Below, piece after piece: positions 17,657 to 26,899 of a DNA stretch of 64,000 nt. The stretch's first letter is position 1. Each line of letters opens with the position of its first letter. Origin of the DNA: Deltaproteobacteria bacterium UBA6601 (GTDB lineage Bacteria > Myxococcota_A > UBA796 > UBA9615); assembly GCA_002433485.1 (NCBI GenBank), contig DJIF01000127.1, positions 33,920-97,919 of the forward strand, written 5' to 3'. The notes beneath the pieces are model-generated. The model was not told where the DNA came from, did not search any database, and saw only the letters and a program-made list of their open reading frames with translations. Position numbers and translations under genes: made by a program.

Positions 17657-18208
17657 ATGCGCCAGATGGGTCGAGCTTGGGCAGAGCGGCCTTCCGCAGG
17701 TCAGCGCGGCTTCGCCTTGATCCTGGTTATGGTGGCCCTGGTAACCCTGACGATTCTGGGGGTCACGGCCATTACTGCTGCTCAGCTGGATATGAAGATC
17801 ACGCAGAACATGCGCCACCACAAGCAGCTGCAGTACGGAGGTATCTCCGGCATGGACCATGCCCGACAGCTGGCTGAGGACGACACCGTCAATCTGCTGA
17901 GCGTATATACGGAAGCCAGTCAGGCGGCGAACAACTGCCTGGTGGATTGGATCCACCCTACAGCGGGCGCTGCGGTGGATATTCCTTTGGTCATCACAGC
18001 CAACACCATGACGCTCTCGACTTACCGGGTTGATGTCTGCCAGGCTGTCTGCAACCAGCCGCCAGCAGGCACGGGGGTCAGCAACATCGCCTACGCCATG
18101 GATGTTCTGGCCACTGGTGAGATGGCCAATGCTTCTGCCAATGCCCAGGTGGGCGGCTTCCTGTTTGCCCGCACCGGTCTTGTGGAGAGCTGTAATGGTC
18201 TGCTCTGA
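17657..18208 (+). CDS. pilX: PilX/GspK-like minor pilin
   Basis: 183-residue prepilin-like protein. ATG 17657 is chosen over the longer frame that runs back into pilW. The leader ends SAGQRG, then FALILVMVALVTLTILGVTAITAA. The +5 residue is Leu/Ile-region rather than Glu, as expected for PilX/GspK, which sit at the tip of the pseudopilus. QLDMKITQNM after the helix is typical of PilX. The C-terminal domain has paired Cys (VDVCQAVCNQP, VESCNGLL). It immediately precedes the PilY1-like gene, whose start overlaps its last 14 bases. Confidence 0.82.
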   Translation: MRQMGRAWAERPSAGQRGFALILVMVALVTLTILGVTAITAAQLDMKITQNMRHHKQLQYGGISGMDHARQLAEDDTVNLLSVYTEASQAANNCLVDWIHPTAGAAVDIPLVITANTMTLSTYRVDVCQAVCNQPPAGTGVSNIAYAMDVLATGEMANASANAQVGGFLFARTGLVESCNGLL

Positions 18209-21200
18209 TCGGCGGCTTGTGATGGCGTCACTGCGGCGGCTGGCCCTGGTCTTGGCCTGCTTGGTGGTGGGGACCCTCCTGAGCCAGCGTCAGGCTCAGG
18301 CCCAGGAACCTTTGCCTGCGGTGCTGCCGACCGTGGTCTTCCTGATCGAGGACAGTGAGCGCATGTCGGACGACTGGGACGGGGATCCCAGCCTGGGTAC
18401 CGCAGGGACGCGCTGGTCTTACGTAAAGGACTATGTGATTCGGGTGCTGAACTCAGCGCCGGTGGGCTTCAGCTTTGGTGTCGCGCTGACCCGCGATGGT
18501 CTGGGCAGTGACAGCATCGGCTTTGAGCCGCTCTCCTATCCAGGGGTCAGCAAGGCCAGCATCATTGCCCAGCTCAACGGCCATACACCCAGTACCAATC
18601 CGGACCGCAAGCTGGCAGAGTCCTATTCGGAATTGCTGGAGTATTGGGCAGCGCAGACTTGGTCATCACTCCCCAGCTGGCAGGCGGGCCCCTTCCGCTA
18701 CAGCTGCTCTGAGCTGATTGTGATCGTCATTGGAACCGATGTCGGTAGTGACGACAGCAGTCCCAATCCAGGCTACTTCACCACCAGTCCGGTGAATGAC
18801 TTCCTGTGCAACGACAGCACCGTCGCGGCGGGGCAGGCCTGCTTCCTCGATAACGTCTCCCACTTTGCCTACAACAGTTTCTCGGCGCCGGTGGCGGGGA
18901 CCGGTTCGGTGAAGACCCATACCATCCTTGTTGACAGCAACTCGCCGACCATCTCTTCGCAGGGCGAGAGCCTGTTCCAGTCAGCTGCTCAGCTCGGTCA
19001 GGGGCTCTACTACGCCGCTCCGGTTCCGGGCAGTATTGGTACCTCGATCTGGGGCATTCTCAATGACAGCTTTTCGGGCAGCTACAGCAATGCGGCGATC
19101 TCCATGAGCCCTTCGGGGAATCGCTTGTTCACCTCCTACCACGAAGTCCAGGGTGGTCATCCTCTGTTCAAGGGCCACCTACTCGCCTACAGCGTCGACA
19201 ATGCTCCCACCTCGGCGACCTATGGCCAGGTTATGACCGGCTCAGGTCCCGTAGGCGAGCTTTGGGATGCTGGACAACTTCTGGCCTCCAGAATGGCCAA
19301 TGCCAATGAGAATAATCAGTTCGAATCTCTGGGCACCTGGAACACCAACCTGCAGCGGACCGGCTATACGGCGCGTTCAGCCATGGAATTCAATAGTGCC
19401 CTGCTCCCCTTTGATCGCAGTTCCCTGGGGGCAGGCACAGATCTCACCACCTTGCTCGTAACCGAGGGCTCGATCCCGCTCACCTCTAATCTTGAGTGCA
19501 GCACTCTGCTGCAGGACTATGACTTTGACTGCGATGGCGATTGGCATGACGCGCAGCTGCTGGTGAACTTCCTGCGCGGGGTCAGTACTGCGGTGTTTTT
19601 GAGCACTGGGCTTCCGCGTGGGCCATGGAAGATGGGCGATACCGGTCATAGCGTGGCGGTGGTTGCGCCAGCCAGCCTTGACGCCATCGCTACCGAGCCG
19701 CACTTCATCAAGTACAAGGAGAAGCTGGCCAGTCTACCAAGCATGGTCTATGTCAACTCCAATGCAGGCATGCTCCATGCCTTTGTGCTGGATGTCCCGG
19801 CTCATGCGGGTGGTGAGTATTGGTTCTACATCCCGCGTGCAAAGCTGCATCGAGATCCCGGGAGCGATGCGGTTCGGGAGTACGATGGTTTTCAGGCCGA
19901 CGATCTGATGCGTAGCGGTCAGACTTCGGTCAATGACGGGCGGGTCACTATCGAGCATGTCTGGCTTGATGGTTACAAGACTGGTCTGACCGGTTGTGGT
20001 GGGCCTTCTTATTCCAGCGGTGGCAAGGATGGAATCATTGATCCTGATGGCTGTGAATGGCACCGGGTGGTGGTCTGGTCTGGTGGCTATGGCGCTCGGC
20101 ACACCTACGCACTGGATGTGACCAACCCCTACCTGCCGCGCTTTATGTGGGAGCGCAGTGACCTGAGCAGCTCGACCGGCCCTGGTAAGGGGCGAGCAGT
20201 GGGCTCACCAGGAGTGATGTCGTTCTATGACGTTAGTGGCTCAACTGCGCAGAAGCGCTGGCTGGCGGTCTGGGGTGGTGGCGCTCAGTCTCCTGGGGTG
20301 GGCGTCTCCAGTGCGGCAAATACCTATGCTCAGGCGGCCATTTACATTCATGACCTAGACAGTACCGGCAGCACTCGTGTGCCGACGGCTTACCCGCAAG
20401 AGGGCTTCTATGTGCCCCACCCGGCGCTGTCTAATCGGGACTCAGACACGCTCAAGGAGTACCTGCCCCCTGAACAGGGACTGTTTGGGACCCCCGCGTT
20501 GGCGGATCTGGACGGTGACGGCTCGGTGGATGTGGGCTTCATTGGTGACTCGATGGGCTACGTCTTCAAGATTAAGTTCAATGAACTCAGCCCGGGCAGC
20601 CCGTCGGTCTGCACGTTCTCGACGCCTAACAGCAACGACGACGCCAAGCACGTCTATTACCCGCCGGCCCCGTTCTTCTCTCAGGCTGGCGAGCTACTGG
20701 TCTATTACGCGAGCGGGAGTCCATTCAACATCTACAACACCAGTAAGGGAGGGGTCTATGTGCGCAAGGACCCCACGCCGTTTGGTTGCAGTGCTTCGGT
20801 TGCGGCGCCCTGCGCTTCAGGTTCCGCTTTGTTCAACAGTTCGGGATTTTATCGCTTCAGCGGAATTGGCGAGAAGCTGGTGGGCGCCCCGACCGTGGTG
20901 TTTGGCAGGATGTTTTTCGCGACCCATATTCCCGGCTCTGATCCTTGCCTGCTCGGCAACAGCCGGCTCTACGGTTTGAATGTAGAGACCTGCGGTGGTG
21001 GCATCTTCGACGTCACTACCGACAGCTACAGTGTCACCGACAACCTCTTTACCGAGATGGATGGGCTCATCTCCGAGCCGGTCTTCGCCAACGGTCAGAT
21101 GTATGCCCTTAACGTTGACGGTGGACCGATGAATCAGTCCGATCTGGCGAACATTCAGGTGACGCCTACCAGTATTGCTGACTTCGTCTATTCCTCCTGG

Positions 21201-21215
21201 CGGCACGTATACTGA
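18195..21215 (+). CDS. pilY1: PilY1-like pilus tip adhesin
   Basis: 1006-residue exported protein. ATG 18195 is supported by GGAGAG five bases upstream; ATG 18222 gives a shorter signal peptide (MASLRRLALVLACLVVGTL). Cleavage is near QRQAQA. Residues about 40-290 look like a vWA domain (VVFLIEDSERMSDDWDGD, LIVIVIGTDVGSD), but the MIDAS DxSxS is degenerate (ExSxR). The C-terminal half is the PilY1 beta-propeller: VYVNSNAGMLHAF, VVVWSGGYGARHTYALDVTN, and a calcium-loop-like DLDGDGSVDVGFIGDSMGYVFK near residue 770, given here in part. PilY1 proteins sit on the minor-pilin tip and act in adhesion, surface sensing and retraction control. It ends the pilin operon. Confidence 0.9.
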   Translation: MVCSDRRLVMASLRRLALVLACLVVGTLLSQRQAQAQEPLPAVLPTVVFLIEDSERMSDDWDGDPSLGTAGTRWSYVKDYVIRVLNSAPVGFSFGVALTRDGLGSDSIGFEPLSYPGVSKASIIAQLNGHTPSTNPDRKLAESYSELLEYWAAQTWSSLPSWQAGPFRYSCSELIVIVIGTDVGSDDSSPNPGYFTTSPVNDFLCNDSTVAAGQACFLDNVSHFAYNSFSAPVAGTGSVKTHTILVDSNSPTISSQGESLFQSAAQLGQGLYYAAPVPGSIGTSIWGILNDSFSGSYSNAAISMSPSGNRLFTSYHEVQGGHPLFKGHLLAYSVDNAPTSATYGQVMTGSGPVGELWDAGQLLASRMANANENNQFESLGTWNTNLQRTGYTARSAMEFNSALLPFDRSSLGAGTDLTTLLVTEGSIPLTSNLECSTLLQDYDFDCDGDWHDAQLLVNFLRGVSTAVFLSTGLPRGPWKMGDTGHSVAVVAPASLDAIATEPHFIKYKEKLASLPSMVYVNSNAGMLHAFVLDVPAHAGGEYWFYIPRAKLHRDPGSDAVREYDGFQADDLMRSGQTSVNDGRVTIEHVWLDGYKTGLTGCGGPSYSSGGKDGIIDPDGCEWHRVVVWSGGYGARHTYALDVTNPYLPRFMWERSDLSSSTGPGKGRAVGSPGVMSFYDVSGSTAQKRWLAVWGGGAQSPGVGVSSAANTYAQAAIYIHDLDSTGSTRVPTAYPQEGFYVPHPALSNRDSDTLKEYLPPEQGLFGTPALADLDGDGSVDVGFIGDSMGYVFKIKFNELSPGSPSVCTFSTPNSNDDAKHVYYPPAPFFSQAGELLVYYASGSPFNIYNTSKGGVYVRKDPTPFGCSASVAAPCASGSALFNSSGFYRFSGIGEKLVGAPTVVFGRMFFATHIPGSDPCLLGNSRLYGLNVETCGGGIFDVTTDSYSVTDNLFTEMDGLISEPVFANGQMYALNVDGGPMNQSDLANIQVTPTSIADFVYSSWRHVY

Positions 21216-21264
21216 TCGTGGGGCATCGCTGGTCTCAAGCGCCAGGGACCGCGCCCCGTCAGCC

Positions 21265-24200
21265 CTACTGCTTGCGCTCCTCTACTCCGCTTAGCTGAAG
21301 CTGTTTCAGGTTGGCACCAGCCGCGGCGTTATCCGGGTCCTTGGACAGCACCTGATTCCAGGCTTCCCGGGCCCGCGGGTAGCGACCCTGGTCGGCCATA
21401 ATGTTGCCCAACAACACCAAGGCATCGATGAGTTCGGGACAAGCGAGCAGCGCGCTTTGTACCTCCTTCTCTGCCTGTTCGCGTCGACCGAGGTCAAAGA
21501 GTACATGGGCTCTCCAGCTTCGATAGTGGCAGCTGTCGGCCAGCAGCAGGGCTCGGTCAAGCTCTTCGAGGGCGCGGTCGAGTTGGCCCATGCGGTAATA
21601 AGTCTCACCCAGGCCAGCACGGGCTTCTGGGCGCCGTGGCTCCAGCGCTGCCGCCCGTTGGAAGAGCACTCGAGCGCGGGACAGCCGCTGCTCCAGCTCA
21701 GCATCGCTGCCTTGAGCCAGCTGCATTTGGCCGAAGCCCAGGTTCACCAGTAGCGGGAAGGAGCCCGGATGGCTGTTTTCGATGGTCTCTAGTAGAGCTA
21801 CAGCCTCTTCCGCTCGTCCCTGGCGTTGGCGCAGATCAGCAAGCCCGAGAGATGCCAACAGGTGTTGGCCGTCCTCTTCTAGCACCCTCTGGTAGTGCTG
21901 CTCGCTGCGTTGCTCTTCGCCAAGCATCCGGCAAGCGTCGGCGAGACCAAGGTTGGCCTCGATGTCACGGGGAGAGAAGGAGGCGGCCATCAGGTATTCA
22001 GAGCGTGCCTGTTCCCACATTTGGCGACTCTGTAATGCTTTGCCGCGGCGCAGCCACGGTGCAATGACGGCTTTGAGATCGCGTGCCGGACTGGCGGAGC
22101 TACTGGCCAGCTGAGTGGCCAGCCCCATTGCCTCGCCGGCCTGCCCGGAAGCCCAGCTGTTGAGCATTTCAAGATAGAGACGACGGGTCTCTGCAGCCCG
22201 CCTCAATCGTCCTTCGAGCTCGGCGCGCGGCTGGGACTCAAGACCAGCTAACTCGATCGCTGGCTGGGTTCGCTGGCTTGCCTCGGTGAGGGTAGCAAGC
22301 GGCAGGCTCTGTCGACCCCGCCGACTACGGGTACCGGCGACGATTGCAGTGCCAAGTCCAGATCTTTGGTTGCGACTGGACGACACCTTGAGCAGCCCCT
22401 GGCGGTCGGCCAGCAGGCGCTCCAGGACGTCGGCGGGTTCCGTCAATGCTGCCCCGGCCAGATCGTCCCGTAGGGCACGACGTTGCCAGGCGGTGAAGAT
22501 GGTTGCGGCCTGGATCGGGCCTGGTTGGTGGCGGCCCACCAGGATGAGGTTCTCTGCGCCGCTGGGGTTCAGCCATGCAGTGACCGCGCCGAACTGCTCA
22601 CAGACAGTTCCAGTGAAGGTTGACAGTTCGTCACCGGAGATACTTGCCAGCGGTAGTCTAAAGACAGCGCTGCCGTTGTCGGTCAACGAGTCGGCGATCT
22701 GCTGGATTGCCGTTTTGCTCCAGAGCTGTGCAGCACCCGGCAACCAGGGTGGAGGTAGGTCTACCAGCAGGACGTCCAGCTCCCAGCCAGCTCCGAGTGC
22801 AGGTCTGGTCTTCAGGAAGCGCACCGCTGGGTCGGCGCTTACGTTGCGATTCCACTGGCCTTGCGAGCGAATCAGGGCGCGCAGTCCTGGCAGGGCTTCG
22901 TAGACTTCGACGCTGCCTGTTGTCCCTCTTCGCAGCGCGTCGACCGTGGCTCCGGTGCCCGCACCGAGCAGCAGTGACCGCCCGGTGCTGTTGCCCAGCA
23001 GGCTCGGTAGATGGCCGAAGAAGGCATCGGCGGCGAGCTGCTGGGGGCCAAGCTGTCGAGTTTGACCACGGTAGTGAATGAGGTTGATGTTGGTGTCTGG
23101 GGTGATCACTCCTCCGGCCATGCTGCTGTGTAGTGTTATCGACCGTGCGCGATGGGCCCGCATACTGGCCTTCAGTTGGCTGGGCTCAGCGTAGTCCAGA
23201 AAAGGAGCGGCGAGCCGCATCCCGTCGCCCCCTGGATTGAGGGCTACGGTGATCAGTGCGGCTATGGGTAGCAGGGCTCGGCGGGTCCGGGCGCTGAGTT
23301 CCACCTCTGTGAGCAGCCAGGGTATGGACAGCAGAGTGAGCCCGGTGACGAGAGCCAGCAGGCTGGTGTCGCTGCCCAGCAGCGGGGTCAGGGCCGTGGC
23401 GGCGAGTAGGCCCAGGGCAGCGGCCCAGGGGCTGAATCGCCCGTAGCTGCCGGCCAGCATGCCGGGGATGGCGAAGGCAACGGCGGAGCAGGTTCCGCTG
23501 AGCAGCAGTGGGTCGATGTGCGAGGTGTCCAGTTGTCGATGCAGCCAGGAGAGTGCGCTGGGTCCGTTCAGAAGCAGCTGCAGAGCAGTCAACAGTGCAA
23601 GGGGCAGCAGGCCCTCGCGTAGTCTCCTCAGTTGCTCTGGCAGGGTGCTGGCCAGCGCCCGAGCGGCGACCATCCCTAATAGCAGGCCGCTGATGCACTG
23701 CGCGACCCAGCCTGGGGTGGGGCTGTAGAGGGGAGCAGCTGACATCCACAGCAGCGGAGCCCCGGCTCCCAGGACCAAGCCGAGGCCAATGCCCGTTTCG
23801 CTGCCTTCCCATCTGGGCTTGGTCTTGGTTGCAGGCGCCGGGCCTCGCGTTGTCAGGATGGAGCCACCCAGCAGGACCAGTCCGATGAGGCCAAGGCTCA
23901 GGGGTGATCGGTCGGGGAGCAAGAACAGAATGATTGGGGGCAGCCCCAGACCCATGGCAGCAAGGCTCAGGGAGGCGTTGGGTAGGAAGCCGGGTGCGGC
24001 TCGCGCTAGCAGGGGGGTCAGTAGCAACCCGCTGCTGGCACTCCCCAGTAGCAGGGCCAGCAGCTGCAGCTGGGTGGCCGATGCCACTGCAGTCAGCAGT
24101 TCTGCATAGCGGGGGAGCAGCAGCGGGGCGGTGGCACTCAGTCCAGCGAGCGTCAGGGTAGCCAGGCGCGAACTCTTGTAGTGCGGCCTCTTTCGCAGCG

Positions 24201-24372
24201 CCCCAGCGGTTGCCAGCGCCAGGCAGAGTCCGAGCCCGAGACTCAGCGCTGCATAGCTGTCGAGGTTGAGCGTCCAGATCGCTCCATAGAGGGTGCTGCT
24301 GAGCAGGGCGAGCCCCAGCAATGCGCTGAGGCGGCGGAGAGAATCGAGGGCGGCGGGTCTCGGCTCAGACAT
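21265..24372 (-). CDS. Polytopic membrane protein with spermidine-synthase-like and TPR domains
   Basis: 1035-residue protein from ATG 24372 (the longer frame to 24531 lacks a plausible N-terminus). Residues 15-380 are very hydrophobic with about a dozen membrane segments. A soluble spermidine-synthase-like Rossmann domain follows (about 400-640): LLLGAGTGATVDAL (GAGTG 470-474), VEVYEALPGLR (acidic end of strand 2), DVLLVDLPPPW. The canonical catalytic DD/DxxD residues are not obvious. The C-terminal 250 residues are TPR repeats (IEANLGLADACRMLGEEQ, ARAGLGETYYRMGQLDRALE). Membrane/SpeE fusions are widespread but their reaction is mostly unknown; a polyamine role should not be assumed. Divergent from pilM, convergent with pilY1. 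Confidence 0.82.
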   Translation of the reverse strand: MSEPRPAALDSLRRLSALLGLALLSSTLYGAIWTLNLDSYAALSLGLGLCLALATAGALRKRPHYKSSRLATLTLAGLSATAPLLLPRYAELLTAVASATQLQLLALLLGSASSGLLLTPLLARAAPGFLPNASLSLAAMGLGLPPIILFLLPDRSPLSLGLIGLVLLGGSILTTRGPAPATKTKPRWEGSETGIGLGLVLGAGAPLLWMSAAPLYSPTPGWVAQCISGLLLGMVAARALASTLPEQLRRLREGLLPLALLTALQLLLNGPSALSWLHRQLDTSHIDPLLLSGTCSAVAFAIPGMLAGSYGRFSPWAAALGLLAATALTPLLGSDTSLLALVTGLTLLSIPWLLTEVELSARTRRALLPIAALITVALNPGGDGMRLAAPFLDYAEPSQLKASMRAHRARSITLHSSMAGGVITPDTNINLIHYRGQTRQLGPQQLAADAFFGHLPSLLGNSTGRSLLLGAGTGATVDALRRGTTGSVEVYEALPGLRALIRSQGQWNRNVSADPAVRFLKTRPALGAGWELDVLLVDLPPPWLPGAAQLWSKTAIQQIADSLTDNGSAVFRLPLASISGDELSTFTGTVCEQFGAVTAWLNPSGAENLILVGRHQPGPIQAATIFTAWQRRALRDDLAGAALTEPADVLERLLADRQGLLKVSSSRNQRSGLGTAIVAGTRSRRGRQSLPLATLTEASQRTQPAIELAGLESQPRAELEGRLRRAAETRRLYLEMLNSWASGQAGEAMGLATQLASSSASPARDLKAVIAPWLRRGKALQSRQMWEQARSEYLMAASFSPRDIEANLGLADACRMLGEEQRSEQHYQRVLEEDGQHLLASLGLADLRQRQGRAEEAVALLETIENSHPGSFPLLVNLGFGQMQLAQGSDAELEQRLSRARVLFQRAAALEPRRPEARAGLGETYYRMGQLDRALEELDRALLLADSCHYRSWRAHVLFDLGRREQAEKEVQSALLACPELIDALVLLGNIMADQGRYPRAREAWNQVLSKDPDNAAAGANLKQLQLSGVEERKQ

Positions 24373-24639
24373 GGTGTGGACATCGCCGCGGATGGATCCC
24401 GGGCAGCCATTGCTGGCGAGAATTACCGGAGCGATTGGAGAACTATAGCTGAGGGCCTCGATCTGCTGCGCTTGACAAGAAGATCCCGGGTCGAGGAAAC
24501 TCGAAGACGAAATATCCAGAGATCCCGGCATTTTGCCGGATCCATGGGCGAGACCGAGCGGCCGGAAAACGTAGGTTTTACGGGCGCGCGCGGGCTTTTT
24601 GTGGGTTGCACCACGGGCTTCGCGAACTAGAGGCCGAAG
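24373..24639 (-). other. Divergent intergenic region upstream of pilM with a hairpin
   Basis: 267 bases without a gene between the membrane protein (minus) and pilM (plus). Bases 24521-24542 form an inverted repeat: a nine-pair stem with one bulged C around a TTT loop (GATCCCGGCATTTTGCCGGA and two more bases). There is no T-run after it. TTGACA occurs at 24472-24477 but has no -10 at the right spacing. The promoters of both genes should lie here; none is convincing. Confidence 0.4.
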
Positions 24640-25719
24640 ATGGGATTTCTTCCCTTCGGGGGTTCAAAAAACGCGATCGGTCTGGATATTGGCTCGTCCT
24701 TTATCAAGATTCTCGAGTTGGATTTGGCCAAGGGTAAGTGGTCCCTGGTGAATTTTGGCATGAAGAAGTTGCCGCCTGAGGCGGTGGTCGATGGCCAGTT
24801 GATGAACTCCAACGTCATCGTTGATTCCATTCGAGAGTTGATCAGCGAGCAGAAGATCAAGACCCGTGACGTAGTGACCTCCGTTTCAGGTCACTCGGTC
24901 ATCATCAAGAAGATTAACCTGCCATTGATGAGCCGCGCCGAACTGGAGGAGAGTATCCAGTGGGAAGCTGAGCAGTACATTCCCTTCGACATCAACGATG
25001 TGAATATTGATGTTCAGATCCTTGATCCTGCTGGTGATGCCGGCGGCCAGATGGAGGTCCTGCTCGTTGCGGCCAAGAAGGACATGATCAACGACTACAC
25101 CGCCATCGTTCAGGAGGCGGGCTTGAGTCCAGTGGTCATGGATGTGGACTCGTTCGCCATCGAGAACGCCTTTGAGTTGAACTACGACGTTGCCCCAGAC
25201 GACACGGTTGTGCTGGTCAACATCGGTGCCTCGCTGATCAATATCAACATCCTGCGAGGTGGGGTCACAGCCTTTACCCGGGACATCACCTTGGGCGGCA
25301 ATCAATACACCGAAGAGATTCAGAAGCAGCTCAATGTCTCTTACGAGGAGGCCGAGGCGCTGAAGATCGGCGGAGACATCATTCGTGATGCCCAGGCGGT
25401 GGTCCCAGAGGAGGTTGAGAGCATCATTCGGCAGGTCTCCAACAACGTGGCCACAGAGATTCAGCGGTCACTGGATTTCTATGCGGCGACTGCAGCAGAA
25501 GACGAGATTCGCGGGATCTTTGTGAGCGGCGGCACCGCCCGGGTTCCGGGTCTTGCTCGAGCGATTCAGGAGAAGACTGGGCTGGCGGTCGAACTGGTGA
25601 ATGCCTTTCGGCGTATTGAGATCGACGAAAAGGCCTTCAATGTGGACTTCCTGACTGAAGTTGGCTCGATGGCTTCGGTAGCGGTGGGTCTGGCGATGCG
25701 GAGGTCGGACGACCAATGA
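24640..25719 (+). CDS. pilM: Type IV pilus assembly protein PilM
   Basis: 359-residue cytoplasmic actin-like ATPase-fold protein. The N-terminus IGLDIGSSFIKILEL is the phosphate-1 loop of the actin/FtsA fold; TVVLVNIGASLININIL is the second phosphate loop, and GIFVSGGTARVPGLARAI the adenosine motif. PilM binds the N-terminal peptide of PilN (present in the next gene) and anchors the inner-membrane alignment subcomplex PilMNO, linking PilB/PilT motors to the secretin. Start ATG 24640 gives the expected family length. First gene of pilMNOPQ; overlaps pilN by four bases (ATGA). Confidence 0.97.
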   Translation: MGFLPFGGSKNAIGLDIGSSFIKILELDLAKGKWSLVNFGMKKLPPEAVVDGQLMNSNVIVDSIRELISEQKIKTRDVVTSVSGHSVIIKKINLPLMSRAELEESIQWEAEQYIPFDINDVNIDVQILDPAGDAGGQMEVLLVAAKKDMINDYTAIVQEAGLSPVVMDVDSFAIENAFELNYDVAPDDTVVLVNIGASLININILRGGVTAFTRDITLGGNQYTEEIQKQLNVSYEEAEALKIGGDIIRDAQAVVPEEVESIIRQVSNNVATEIQRSLDFYAATAAEDEIRGIFVSGGTARVPGLARAIQEKTGLAVELVNAFRRIEIDEKAFNVDFLTEVGSMASVAVGLAMRRSDDQ

Positions 25720-26291
25720 TTCGCATCAACCTTCTGCCGATCCGAGCGGCCCGCAAGAAAGAAGAGGTCAAACGGCAGCTGACGCTGTTTGTTACTGGTT
25801 TGGTGCTGATCCTTGGGGTGGGGCTGTTCTTCTACCAGGGTAAGCGCTCGGTGCTGGTTGAGGTGGAGGCTGGAAATCGTCAACTAGAGGCTCAGATCGC
25901 TGACCTCAAGCGGGTTATCGGGGAGGTAGACGAATACAAGGCTCAGCAGGAGCAGCTCGAGCAGAAGCTCGGGGTGATTCGGAAGCTAAAGGCCAACAAG
26001 ACCGGCCCGGTTCATATGTTGGATGAACTGGCCTTGCGGATTCCCGAGAAGCTCTGGCTTACCTCCATCGAACAGATGGAGTCCAAGGCCACCATTGAGG
26101 GCATCTCCATCAACAATGAGGTGATCGCCACCTTCATGAGTCGCCTTGAAGAGAGTCAGTACTTTACTGAGGTCTACCTGGTGTCGATCCAGGCGGCCAA
26201 GACCGAGGATGCCGACTTGAAGCTCAAGGACTTCCGGCTTACTTCGGTGCTGACCCTGCCAGGGATCAGTGACGAGGAGAGGGTCAATTGA
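25716..26291 (+). CDS. pilN: Type IV pilus assembly protein PilN
   Basis: 191-residue bitopic inner-membrane protein. The first residues MIRINLLPIRAARK contain the INLLP motif that docks into PilM. One transmembrane helix (about 24-42, TLFVTGLVLILGVGLFFYQ) is followed by a periplasmic coiled coil (about 45-95) and a small ferredoxin-like domain (ELALRIPEKLWLTSIEQME). It pairs with PilO to form the alignment complex of the pilus machine. Start ATG overlaps the pilM stop; its own stop overlaps the TTG start of pilO. Confidence 0.96.
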   Translation: MIRINLLPIRAARKKEEVKRQLTLFVTGLVLILGVGLFFYQGKRSVLVEVEAGNRQLEAQIADLKRVIGEVDEYKAQQEQLEQKLGVIRKLKANKTGPVHMLDELALRIPEKLWLTSIEQMESKATIEGISINNEVIATFMSRLEESQYFTEVYLVSIQAAKTEDADLKLKDFRLTSVLTLPGISDEERVN

Positions 26292-26899
26292 TTAGCGATC
26301 TTCTCGATCGGCTCGAAGAGCTCAGCAGCAGCCAGAAGCTGGGTGGTGCGGTGGGGATTTATGCCCTGATTATTGTGATTCTCTACTTCATGATGATCGG
26401 CCCGACCATTACCAACACCGGGGCTGCTATCGAGCGCCGCGCTTCGTTGGAGGCCGAGGAGGCGGAGAATCGTCAGATCGCGGAGAATCGCAGCTTGTGG
26501 GAAGAGAGTGTCAATCGCCTCAACGAGGAGCTGGCCAAGGCGGTTAAGGAGCTTCCCAACTCGCGGGAGATTCCTGAGTTGGTGCGCCGTATCTCATCCA
26601 TTGGTAAGAAGATTGGACTACAGTTTCTGCTGTTCAAGCCGATGCCTGAGATTGTTCGCGATTTCTATGCTGAGGTGCCAATCAAGCTCAAGGTAGAGGG
26701 CTCGTTTCACGAGGTAGCGACCTTTTTTGATCGGGTCGGCAAGCTCAATCGAATCGTGAACGTAAAGGACATCACCATCAGCGATCCTGAGGAGCGCAGT
26801 GGCAAGGTCATCCTTACCATTGAGGGAACCGCGGTGACCTATCGCTTCCTCACTGAGGAGGAGAAGAGCTCCGGTAATCGCAGGAGGCGGCGTCGATGA
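26288..26899 (+). CDS. pilO: Type IV pilus assembly protein PilO
   Basis: 203-residue inner-membrane protein starting at TTG 26288 (TTGA overlap with the pilN stop). One transmembrane segment (about 20-38, AVGIYALIIVILYFMMIG), a coiled coil (about 50-90) and a periplasmic domain with the PilO hallmark KPMPEIVRDFYAEVPIKLKVEGSF (split across the conserved strand) and FFDRVGKLNRIVNVKDI. It dimerises with PilN and contacts the lipoprotein PilP. The basic tail ends NRRRRRR. Its stop overlaps the pilP ATG by four bases. Confidence 0.96.
   Translation: MISDLLDRLEELSSSQKLGGAVGIYALIIVILYFMMIGPTITNTGAAIERRASLEAEEAENRQIAENRSLWEESVNRLNEELAKAVKELPNSREIPELVRRISSIGKKIGLQFLLFKPMPEIVRDFYAEVPIKLKVEGSFHEVATFFDRVGKLNRIVNVKDITISDPEERSGKVILTIEGTAVTYRFLTEEEKSSGNRRRRRR

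Noticed and set aside
21216..21264. Possible two-way terminator between pilY1 and the convergent membrane protein
   Set aside because: GGGGC and GCCCC flank a nested short stem, but pairing is broken and there is no T-run; not strong enough to list.
24472..24500. TTGACA as a -35 box for pilM
   Set aside because: No acceptable -10 hexamer 16-18 bases downstream.
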